This document shows, in pieces, positions 1 through 21,845 of a stretch of DNA of 64,000 nucleotides. Position 1 is the stretch's first letter, and the number at the start of each line of letters is the position of its first letter. Source of the DNA: Girardinichthys multiradiatus (Eukaryota > Chordata > Actinopteri > Cyprinodontiformes > Goodeidae); the NCBI RefSeq assembly GCF_021462225.1, contig NC_061805.1, forward strand, positions 47,905,360-47,969,359, in the 5' to 3' direction. Both the position numbers and the translations under genes were made by a program. The notes under the pieces are model-generated. The model did not search any database and had not been told where the DNA came from. It was given only the letters and a program-made list of their open reading frames with translations.

Positions 1-127
1 ATATAATTCCACATGTGTTAATTCCTAGTTTTGATGCCTTCAGTGTGAAGCCACAATATTCATAGTTATGAAAATAAAGAAAACTCTTTGAATGAGAAGG
101 TGTGTCCAAACTTTTGGTCTGGACTGT
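1..127. repeat. Terminal part of a Tc1/mariner-like transposon
   Basis: The segment ends in a phrase reading 'gtgtgtccaaacttttggtct', followed by a TA dinucleotide. This is the terminal inverted repeat of a very common teleost Tc1/mariner-type family. Its other end lies outside the window. It sits in the wdfy3 intron upstream of the first visible exon. Confidence 0.65.
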
Positions 128-159
128 ACCTGACATCCCAATTAATCCTAACCATTGAA

Positions 160-1400
160 CAGTGCAGTCAGATTCAGTTATTTATTCAAATTGGTTAAAA
201 AGTTTTTCTCTCTAAAGAAACCCAGCAGATTGCATCCATTCAGAGACTTGCAGCATTTACTCCTCCCGGATGAGCATGTAGGGACAGTGGACAGTCACTG
301 GCGTTGACTTTGCAGCAATCCCTCATACTGAGCATGCATGTAGCGACAGTGGAGAGGAAAAACTCCCTTTTAACAGGAAGAAACCTCCAGCAGAACCAGA
401 ACCAGGCTCAGTGTGAGCGGCCATCTGGCACGACCGACTGGTGGTTTGAGAGAACAGAGCAGAGACACAGAAGAACACAGAAACACTGATCCAGGAGTAC
501 TTTCTATGGGAAAGAAAAGTGAAACATTAATGATTATAGCTCCTTTGGTGGCTTCATCTTGGAGAGAAAGACAACTAAGCGGATGAACACTGAAAGACAG
601 GGCAAAGTGTATCATCTGTATAAAGTGAGCATTAAGTTGTTGACAGCAGCAGCTTGGCCAGTGCCCCCCTTAAGGAAGGTGCCACAGCTAAACACAGCTG
701 GGTCAGATGTAGCTTCTAGAAAGAGAAAAACATTTTCATCAGAATTCTTGCTGCAGAATTTTGAATCAGCTGTAGGCTTTTAACTGCATTTTGTGGACAT
801 CCTGATAGTAAAGAATTACAATAGTCCAGCCTTGAAGTAACAAATGCATGGACTAGTTTTTCAGGGTCACTCCTGGATAGGATGTATCTAATTCTGGCAA
901 TATTGCGGAGGTGAAAGAAGGAAGTCCTAGAAACCTGTTTAGTATGGGATTTAAATGACATTCCCTGGTTAAAAATAACACCAAGGTTCCTTACTTTATT
1001 ACCAGAGGTCAATTTAATGCCGTCCACATTAATTGATTGACTAAGCAGTTGCTTTTTCAAGGACTCTGGTCCAAAGACGACAACTTCTGTCTTGTCTGAA
1101 TTTAGATCTAACTGGTTGGGCTCATCAGGATTTATAGATAAATAAAACTGAGTATCATCAGCATAACAATGAAAATGTATCCCATGTTGCCTAATAATTT
1201 TACCTATTGGAATCGTATATATAGTAAAGAGAACTGGCCCAAGTACTGAACCCTGTGGTACTCCACAATTAACCCTGGAGGTTAAAGGTGATTTATCATT
1301 TATACGCACAAACTGGAATCTGTCAGACAAATAAGATTTAAAACAGCCTAGTGCTGTTCTCCTGATCCCTACAACAGGCAGCAATATTAGCTCATTCTTT
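160..1400 (-). mobile_element. L2-type non-LTR retrotransposon, 5'-truncated, defective reverse transcriptase
   Basis: On the minus strand, 1384-716 encodes a reverse-transcriptase fragment with CGVPQGSVLGP, the catalytic YADD box (HCYADDTQFYL) and the C-terminal block SRLDYCNSLLSG. The 3' UTR of the element continues down to about 160. The frame starts only just upstream of the palm region, so endonuclease and early RT are missing. A block usually found between the YADD box and the LNSDKTE motif is absent. It lies in a wdfy3 intron, antisense to the gene, and is inferred to be a dead 5'-truncated copy. Confidence 0.85.
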
Positions 1401-1837
1401 TAATTTTAGAGTCATTTCAATAGGCTGACATGTTTGAATATTTAAAAAAAGTTTGTTTTGTTTATTTTACATTGATACAGCTTCTGCATTTTTATGAAGC
1501 ACCTACCTAAATAAAGACTCTGCTGTAATTGGATAATGAACGGGGCTAGAATAAAGAACACTGTATTTTTTCTATTCTTTGTTTTAGTTGTTCACAGGCC
1601 CGAAGACGGTCATCATGTAGATCTGTAGAAGAGTTTGAACTAGAAAAAGTTATAATTTATCCTTACTGATGTTTTACTTTCACAAAAAGCCAAAAGAGCA
1701 AAATCCTAATATGTCATTGTTTTACCATCTACTTCACAAATGGTTTATACGTGTTTATGTTAAATATAATCCAAAGTTTCAAGGTTCCCCCACAGTGGTT
1801 TTAGTGTAAAACCCTGTTTGTGTTTCCTTCCCTTCAG

Positions 1838-13552
<11,715 letters not shown>

Positions 13553-15265
13553 GGTCCACCTGACAGGGGAGCAACCACCCGAAGAGTGCTTCATTCCTCC
13601 ATCTGCCCTCCATATAACCTGAAACTTCCCAGAATCCCACCTTTCTAATCCTCTCAAATGTCAGAATGTTTGATTTGCACGGAGATGGGGGCCGGATCGA
13701 AAAGGAAAATGTGGGAAAGAAACTCAGCCATCACTTTAACCACATGCACTCATCATCTGAAAGGGAAAAAAAGTGAAGCAGCTCGTCTGAATCAATCACT
13801 CGCCATTTTCACTTAGCATCCAGGAGCAGATATCCTTTTCCTTGTGTCACGGAAACCATAAAAAAAAAAAAAAAGACTTGTTTAAAGTGTAAATACTTAA
13901 CCACGGCCTTTTTAACTCTGCAAACAAAAATTAAGGTGATTTAGAACAGCTTGCTTGTAACTTAGCGTTGTGACTAACCACTCCTTGCTTTAAAGAAAAC
14001 CAACTAAAGATTGTGTGTAACCTGCGTCAAAAGCCACAGCGAGTCCAGAGGACATACGGAGGGTTATGAATGTCAAAATCTCATGTCTGTGGGTCAAGTT
14101 ATGCAAAAATAGCTTTTATATATAAATAATTTTCTGATCACCTTGTTGTTTACAAAATGTGAGAGAGATTGATCATGAAATTCAGTTTTTTTGCCAAATA
14201 GTTTGTTTTTAAACTTATCATCTGCTTCTGTTTTCCATTTGGAGGTTTTTCATTATAGTTGCTGCTGCACTTTGAAAACTGGATGTCATCAGTTCCGATT
14301 TTTAAACATATCACTCTGTTTATTTAGTCTGTTTTTACGAAATCCAACAAAAGGCTGAGATTCGTTTAAAATGTGAATTTATTTACCGACACGCTGAGGT
14401 TTTTTTCCACATTGCAGTCCAAGCAGCTTTTTAAAAGCACACAGAAAAGGGACATTTTATATTTTTACAGCATTCAGCACAATCTATGTTCAATTCTAGC
14501 TGCAGCCTAACTGAAGAGAGAAGGCATAGATTATCATATTTTGGGTTTAGCATTGAGTCCACTTTTATTTTTGTGGTCAAATATTGTCCTCCTAGCCCAG
14601 CAGAGATGGTGATGGGGCGTTTAAAAGGGACAATAAATGCAGCTAGTGTATTTTATATGGCCCAAGCTTTTATTTACTGACACTTCGATCAGCTCAAACG
14701 TTTCCAAAAACATGGAGGGTTGCAGCAACATTTATTCTTCTGATTGTCCCGTTTTCATGTCCTTAAAGGACATAATTTAATGAACTAAAGTTTTACTACT
14801 TTTAACATTTTATGTTGTGGTAAAATTTGATTGGTTCGTACAACTGCAGTTGTATGCTGATGACAAAGTTGTGTTTCATAAAGTTTGTCGTGTCTTAGAA
14901 AGAACTGAGCCAGAAACCTTTTGATTACTAGTCGGTTGGCAGTCCGACCCTCGCCTGTAAATATGAAATATTAACGATGACCAAGACAGAACGAAATCCC
15001 GTTAAGAGTTTCTTCATCTAATAGGGAGGTCGAAGTAGATCCTCTGCTCCTCTGCATAGTCGGTTCAGGTGGTTCAGGGATCTAATTAGGACGAATCTCT
15101 TTAGGGAAAAACACAGAATATATGTCATTTCTGGAGATCAAACCTCTTGGGAATGAGCTGAAAAGTGTTGATCTTCTGCACCTGTTATCCCCACAACACT
15201 AATATTGAATAAGCAGAAATTGTAAAGAAGGATAAGGAATATTTGACCCAGACGTTTATCTAGAT

Positions 15266-15681
15266 CAGGGCTCTGGAGCCACATGAGGCTCTTCATGCTC
15301 TCCTCCGTGGCTCCTAATAACTCTGGCCATAAATAATAAATAACTGAGCAGTGTTAAGCTAATAAAAATACTAGCTTCATAATGTTTTTTTCCCTGTATG
15401 TTTTCATGCAATATCTGCATTGGATTTCCAGAATGACACTAATCAGTTAGTATCAACTATCTGCTGTTTTTTCCTTTTTCATTTCCCATAAATATGCACA
15501 CATTATATAAAACATAAAAATAGAAACAATTCTTTCATTTAAAATGCAAACAAAGTCTCTATGTAGGCATTTCTAAATATTTAATTTTTTTTCAAAGGGC
15601 CATGTAGCTTTGGTGGTTCTGAGCAAATTTCATATAGAGGATTGATGTGGTTCTTTGGACCATAAAGACGGCGGACCCCTG
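15266..15681. mobile_element. hAT-type MITE in the wdfy3 3' UTR
   Basis: The 416 bp block opens with CAGGGCTCTGGAGCC and closes with GACCCCTG, giving short inverted ends. It is flanked by the 8-bp imperfect duplication ATCTAGAT / ATCTAAAT (7 of 8 match), the size hAT transposases make. There is no coding capacity. The 'gctctggagcc..atg.ggctctt' opening is a familiar hAT-derived vertebrate repeat. Confidence 0.75.
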
Positions 15682-16624
15682 ATCTAAATAGACGATTAAT
15701 GTAGCCTGCCTTTAATTTAACCAGCGGTTATTTTAGTTTAGATGAGCTGTTTAATTGCAGTGTGTGAATTGAACCTAAATGTCTCATTTGAAGTAACTTG
15801 ATCCTTTTTATTTAACTGCCTCCTTTCATCTCTTCACCCTTCTTTTCCTTCAGCTTCACATTCAAGTCCTACATTATTTAGAGAACTTTGATCCGTTCGA
15901 TTCCCACTAGATCCCAGCCGTTTGCCATAAAAACACACACACTCTTTTCCATACTGTAACTCAGTGCAATCATCATCATCATCTCGCTGAAAAGGCCGTG
16001 TTTCTTTACACTTTGTAGAAAACAAAAAGCAGAGAGGAATGATGAGTTTTTACTGACGCAGGTTTACGTTGTCATTTCAACAGAGAGGTGCATTTTTCTG
16101 CAGATAGATTAACTGTACAGAGTATTTATGCAATTATAACTGGTTTTAGATTTTTTTTTTTTATGATTTCAGCAAGTTTTGTTACTTGTTGCATGTTTTA
16201 TTAACACAGCTGACTTTCTGTGTCAGTGTATTGTACATGTTAGATTTTTTTTTGCTGGATTTATGCTTTTGTTTTTATCTCCGAGGCGTTGACTGATGAG
16301 CGTCCGACTGACGCAGACCCCGTTCGCGGCTTCGGGTGGACTTTTGTACTCTTCACGGAAAGAAACTATGAACTAATGAAGGAACGAAGAAGGAAAAAAA
16401 AAGAGGAAAATCCTGGATTATTTTGGTGGTCTGGTATTAGACTGCGTTACTACAGTATCTGGTGTGCAATCTGTGATAGCTGAATGTTCCTTGTATCTTT
16501 GTGTTCACTACATCCTACGAGAGAAAACTAAAAAAAAAAAAGTAGAGTAACACCCACGTCCCTGTTACAGGAGCAACATGGTTCAATAATGCAATAGAGC
16601 TGGTACTTATTTTCATTTCAGTTC

Positions 16625-16630
16625 AATAAA
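16625..16630 (+). terminator. wdfy3: Candidate wdfy3 polyadenylation signal (AATAAA)
   Basis: A canonical AATAAA lies about 3.1 kb after the wdfy3 stop. It is followed within about 60 bp by transposon-derived DNA, which is consistent with the gene ending here. Confidence 0.5.
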
Positions 16631-16689
16631 TAATTGCTGTTTACCACCAAAGGCTTTCGTCTCTGATTTAGGAAAATTTACAGGATTGT

Positions 16690-17285
16690 TCATTAATTAC
16701 CTTTAAATACGTTTCTTTTTATTCTTCTGATTTCATCACAGTCTTCTGTTTGCTGCTTCTGCAACAGGATCGTTATCCTGCTGAGAGCAGAAATTATGGT
16801 TCCAATATTTACAAGTCGTCCAGGTCCTGAAGCAGCGAAGCATCCCCAGAGCATCACACTACCACTGCCATGTTTTACTGTCATGGTTCCAAAAAGGTCC
16901 ACTTTTGTGTCGTCAGTCCACAGAATATTTTTCCAGAAGTCTTGGGGGAACATTAAGTTGCTTTTTGGGACATGTGAGACGGGTCTTTGAGTTCTTTTGC
17001 TCAGCAGTCGTTCTGGCCTTGAAAATCTCATGAGCATGCAGTTACTTTTCTTGTTGAATCATGAACTTTGATTTTATGCAAGTGAGGCTTGCAGCGCTTT
17101 AGATGATGATGTGGGTCTTGGTGACCTGGATGAGTCATGGATGCAGTCTGGGAGTATTTTGACAGTCTTGCCACTCCTGGGACAGTTCTTCACATGTTTT
17201 CGCCATTTGTCGATCGTGCTTCTTACTGTGCCCACCTTTAGTCTCAAAGCCTTAGAAATGGCTTTGAAGGACACGGCCCATGTAT
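16690..17285 (-). pseudogene. Tc1-like transposase pseudogene
   Basis: Read on the minus strand, frames at 17285-17074 and 17037-16693 hold broken pieces of a Tc1 transposase. These are the helix-turn-helix region (KAISKALRLKVGTVRSTIDK, then a decayed PRSG segment) and the catalytic region with WTDDTKVDLFG (first catalytic Asp) and HGSGSVMLWGCFAASGPGRL. The second and third acidic positions are lost and the pieces are out of frame. The N-terminal end is replaced by a SINE-like sequence from about 17285. Confidence 0.8.
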
Positions 17286-17450
17286 AGAGAGGCTTTGGCC
17301 CTCGACGCAGCTGTCGCCTGGTTCGAGTCCCAGCCACGGTGACCTGTGATGCATGTCTCCCCCCTCTCTTCACCCCATTTCCTGTCTGCCTACTTTTAAA
17401 TAAACAAGACAAAGGCCACTAGTGCTGCAAAACAAATCTTTAAAAAAAAA
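17285..17450 (+). repeat. tRNA-derived SINE
   Basis: A pol III B-box-like GGTTCGAGTCCC lies near 17322, followed by a conserved tail that also occurs at 31685-31855 in this window ('ctctc..caccccatttcctg', 'aggccactagtgctg') and ends in an A-rich run. In-window homology supports a repeat family; the SINE label rests on the B box. Confidence 0.65.
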
Positions 17451-18254
17451 TGGATTTGTAACCCTTTCCAGACCGATAGACGTCAACGAGTTTGTTTCTC
17501 ATTCGTTCTTGAATTACTCTAGATCGCTTTTTAAAATCTTTTATCCTACTTCATGCTGCCGGACAGGATCTAGTCACGTGATTTCTTCATTCTGCTGCAG
17601 TTATCAGGCCTGGATGTGGCTAGAGAAGGTGAACCACAAAACATGGTTAATCACAGTTAATATAATTATACTCGTGTTACTTTTTCAGTCAAGGCCTGGT
17701 TGTTTGGGATAGTGTCTTTTTTACCTTAAATGAAATCATTATTTAAAAACTGCATTCTGTCTGAAACATTTTGGTGTGAGAAAAAGCACTGCAAGCTGGA
17801 CTTCCTATAACTGATACATGTTCCAGTGTTTAAACAATCACAGTTTAGGTTCTATGATTTTTGAGATTTTACCAATTAATATTCAACCGATGTCACATGC
17901 TTTAGGTTTTTATTCTGCAAAACATTTTGATGTGAACTACTATGCTGCCCTTCTCCACATGTATGATTTCGACGAGGCGCAGGCATTTTTATCTTCTTAC
18001 ATCCAGGGTGCGTCCCACTGCGACAAGACGTACGGTTTTCCATCAGATCACTCCAGAGCACGAAGGAGATATGCCTAAGCTCTAACTCGCTCTTTCTGGT
18101 TTGAATTTTCCTTTAACTTGTCGTTTCTTCCACCTGAAAACTCTGCAGACACATATGTGTGATTACCCTTTAGCAATTATTGGAAAAATGAGAAGATGCC
18201 CTGGTCTAAATGAAGCAATATTAGCCCAAAGCATGATTCTACCTCCACTTTGTA

Positions 18255-18505
18255 TTGACGTGGGCTCCTCAACCTATCTCTAAGAGAGGCCCCGGGGACA
18301 TTCCCTCGGAACGTCCCAAGGAAGGTGTCCAGGAGGCATCCGGTATAGATGCCCGAACCACCTCAACTGGCTTTACTCCGAGCTCACCCTATCTCTAAGG
18401 GAGTGCCCAGCCACCCTGTATCCGGGATCTCGTTCTTTTGGTCATGACCCAAAGTTCATGCCCATAGGTGAGGGTAGGAACGTAGACCGACCGGTAAATT
18501 GAGAG
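18255..18505 (-). mobile_element. RTE/Rex-type LINE, C-terminal fragment
   Basis: The reverse complement carries pieces recalling the end of a fish RTE/Rex-type polyprotein: a segment 'ctcaccctatctctaagg' seen twice nearby on the + strand, 'tggtcatgacccaaagttcatg', and a 'ccggatgcctcctggac' phrase that recurs at about 44232. No long frame survives. The exact clade is not certain. Confidence 0.6.
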
Positions 18506-19589
18506 ATGAAACGAATTGGACTGTAATGAATTGTATTTGAATCTGTTTTTATGACTGAATATGGATTTATTTGATACAATTTTTCTGAATGTGGGATTGG
18601 ACCTTGAAGACTAAGTTTATTCATATAGCCCTGAAGACATTTGGAGCTGAATGAATCTCAATTGAACTATTGCGTTTAAAGAGGGCAGTCCTCCACAGAT
18701 CAGGTTGGATTTTGTGTCTGAGTTTTCTCTTTATAATGGATGCAGGACCTGTGTTTGTATGTTGGAGTCAGTCCTCACAGGTTCTTACTGCAGAGAAGCA
18801 GAGCAGGTTAACCCAGTATGAACTGAATGGAGGGTGACACGCAGCAGCAGAATGAAGTTAAACAAATAAATCCAGACTACAGGTTCCCCGCACTTCAAAT
18901 TAAAACTAACTGCCAGACCATTATTTTAAAGGTTGCTAATGGTGTGCATTTCTGCCAGATTTCATAAAACAGGATGAGTTTAATCAGGGGGAAGGTGTAC
19001 AACGTAAAACACTCAATTCAAGGTAAAACTGATTGGAAAACAAATAATTAAATGGGCAAAAGTATAATTAAAACATTTTTTGCAATAATGAAAATACTTT
19101 GAATTTTTTTGTCAGAGGAAAAAGTTATGTTCAGCATTTTAAGCTATCTTTGCCATAAAAATGCTTTTCTTATTTGAATGTAAATCATAATTTAAACATG
19201 GCTTGCAATTTGGGATAAGAAATTCCATAAGTATGCATCTTTAACACAAGAAAAATCAGTTTATGGTGAAAAATATAAACATGGTTATCAAATGTAGCAT
19301 TTTATGAATGCGTGTTATTAAGGTGCACAGACCCTCCTTGTTCAATTACCAGCAAACATGACTCTCTTTTTTTTAACAATTCACTAGAAAATTATGTCTG
19401 AGGTGCAAACTCACCCATTTTTTTTACCAGATGTACAGGAGAAAGGAGCCACAGACGTTTGTGTCATTCACAGTTAAACATGTGGGGTAAGTTAAAGCTC
19501 TGCGATGGCAGAGCTGCATTTTTTCAGAAATATACTCTGGATAAACTAATGGGTTTGATTTCTTGGGAATGATTGGTTTCCAGGAAAAA

Positions 19590-20400
19590 TATGCATGTCA
19601 CGTTGTGGTTTTGGGGTGGACTGAAGCGCAGGCAAGAGCTTGGCAGCAGCATCTTCCTCATGATCTTAAGTTTATTTCACAAGTCATGAACAAGCAAACA
19701 TAGCAGAACTCACCGCAGGTGCAAGGCATGAGTACAATCGAAACTTCTGCGTTGTACTGTAGGAACGTAGCAAACACTGAGCAAATCAGGTAATGTGATC
19801 GGAGGAACCAGCAAAGGACAAAGAAACAAAAACAACTAATATGCTGAGGGAGAACAAAGGCAGGTAATCAAAGGAACTAAGAACAGGTGAGACAAGGAGG
19901 CAGGAAGGCAGAGGGAGCAGGTGAACCTAATAGAACTAAAGACAAGATGGTGAGCTGACCCTAAAAGAAACTAAAAACCAATACTGAAAGAACAAACTGT
20001 GAATGAGGCAGAGGAAGCAGGACAAGAATAAAAGCTAACCTATAAAGAGGGACTGGAGAATTAAGATAAAGAGAACCAGACTGGGAGGACTAGGAAACAA
20101 AGACCGAATACAGTATAACTGAAAAGTAACAGAAAAAGAAACAAATAAGCAGAAGAGTGCAAGGGGGAAGAAACAAATACATAACCACAAATAAAACACA
20201 GAGAAACCAGATGGAGAACTAATTAAAGAACCCAAGGAAAACAGAGAACAATCATAATAATGGCAACAAAGAGAAAACCATACTAAGTCATAAGAAAAAC
20301 AACAGTAACTAAAGGAGCTATGGGGGGAAGAAACAACCAAACACTCAAAATAACACAAAGCCACCACAGAGTCCAGAAGGCGACAGATCCTGACAGCATG
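19590..20400. repeat. Purine-rich (A/G) strand-asymmetric repeat-like tract
   Basis: From about 19790 to 20380 the + strand is dominated by A and G with many short words such as 'ggaac', 'agaaac' and 'acaaag', giving an odd T/C-only frame on the other strand. The block begins with a 'gtggactgaagcgcaggcaag' phrase and ends 'gcgacagatcctgacag', which recall ends of a common fish DNA-transposon family. No gene was recognised in it. Confidence 0.45.
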
Positions 20401-20484
20401 TCTTAGAGAAGCACTTATTTATTTCAGTAATTTTGTTATTGCTATTCTGTTATTGTAATCATTATTGTGGGTTTATGATGGAGA

Positions 20485-21395
20485 TATAGTTGCACCTTGA
20501 TAAATTTGAATATCATTGAACAGTTATTTATTTCAGTAATTCAGTTCAAAAAGTGAAAAACTCGTATATAGATTCCCTGTATTGGATTATTGTGGTTTAC
20601 AGCGAATGAAAACACAAAATTATTAGGAAAACAATTATTCTGAATGCAGATACGTCATGTACTGTACAGAATATGGATTCAGTACTTGAGTGGCAGAGAT
20701 GTTAAGGAAGCCCAGGTTGCTTTAATTGTGAAATTTAGCTTGCATGCAGTGTTGGCTCTGTTGTCTTTCATCATCTGGTCAGTGCTCCATAGATCCTCGG
20801 TGAGGTTTAGGTCTTTTAGCACAGTAATACCATGGTCATTTTTTGAAAGTGTGGTCCAGTAGGACTTGGCACCTGAATTCAGCATCCTTATCAAACTTAC
20901 CAGAAGAGGGAAGAGTGAAGTGCTGGTCTAAATGAAATAATGCAACAGTTTGAGTGTTTCCCCTGGACATGTCTGTGTGTGGTGGCTCTTGAAGCACAGA
21001 TTCCAGCTGCAGTGCACACCTTGAATCTCCACCAAACTCCTGAATAGGCTCTGCTTCACAATCCTCTTAGAGCTCATCCATGTTGCTTATAAACATTTTT
21101 TCTGCCACAGTTTTACCTTCCACACAACTTTCCATTCATATGGTTCAATGCAGAACTGTGTGAACAGCCAGCTTATTGAACAGTGACCTAATCTGGCTTT
21201 CCATCTTCATTGAGGGTGCCAACATGACCAACACATAGTATTTCTGTATTAAAAAGCCATTTTTATTGGTCTAATATATTATTCTACATTGAATTTTGGG
21301 TTACCATTAGCTGTGGACAATGTTCATCAAAATGAAAGAAATAATTGAAATATATCACTCTGTGGGATAAATGTACATATGTTTTTAATCATATT
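20485..21395. mobile_element. Decayed Tc1/mariner-like element with remnant terminal repeats
   Basis: The left end (about 20485-20600; 'tttgaatatcattga', 'tttcagtaattcagttcaaaaagtg') and right end (about 21250-21390; 'gaaataattgaaatatatcactctgtg') look like the two inverted ends of one family. Antisense Tc1 transposase remnants lie between them ('gcacagtaataccatggtcatttttt', similar to part of the 42838-44161 element). It is heavily mutated and sits just upstream of the cds1 promoter. Confidence 0.6.
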
Positions 21396-21559
21396 GCTGA
21401 TGCAAATGAACTCTTTAGTGATGCTTTAATTTATTAACATTAAAGAAAGTCACTTCAAAAATCCGACATATCCCTTTAAATTTTAGGGAATCCAGGAAAA
21501 TCAGACGTCTGGAGGAAGCTTTTATTTTGAAAGCACGTACCGGAACCGGTGTGTCCATA

Positions 21560-21845
21560 TATTCCTGTGCTTCGCAGCAGTAGCAGGTAAAGCTGGGGGC
21601 TGCGGTGGTAAACAAACAGGTAGAGCAGCCTTCCCGTCCCGCGGATCTGTGCTCTCGGCACCGCTTGACTTTCAGAAAACTTGACCTTCTTCACGGACCA
21701 CCTCTGGGTTCGAACCAGATCTAAAATCTCCGACTCCGGCTTTTAAAAGCCCAAGGCTCGTCCCCTCCCTCGCCCTCCCCACCTCCCTGCCCTTTGAGTC
21801 GGCTTATGTGACACTTTAACGTCCCCGCGGCGAGACGAGCGAAAC
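21560..21845 (+). promoter_or_regulatory. cds1: cds1 promoter/5' UTR region, CpG-rich
   Basis: In otherwise AT-rich DNA, the segment upstream of the cds1 ATG and on through exon 1 to about 22110 becomes GC-rich with many CpG dinucleotides, as at a vertebrate CpG-island promoter. A TTTTAAAA lies about 100 bp before the ATG, but no start site can be fixed by eye. Confidence 0.5.

Larger units (their letters stand above)
13553..16650 (+). other. wdfy3: wdfy3 3' UTR (inferred extent)
   Basis: About 3.1 kb of AT-rich noncoding DNA follows the TGA at 13550-13552. An AATAAA at 16625-16630 is the best terminal polyadenylation signal; an earlier AATAAA near 14632 could give a short form. The UTR includes a hAT-type MITE at 15266-15681. 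The extent is inferred from signals only; transcript data are needed for the true end. Confidence 0.55.

Noticed and set aside
1592..1664. Possible extra wdfy3 exon after a 'ttcacag' acceptor-like site
   Set aside because: The frame (ARRRSSCRSVEEFE) does not match the residues expected before the exon at 1838, and no good donor closes it.
17322..17333. tRNA gene suggested by a B-box-like GGTTCGAGTCCC (also near 31727 and 33918)
   Set aside because: No cloverleaf with acceptor stem and anticodon arm can be folded; the flanks match dispersed SINE bodies.
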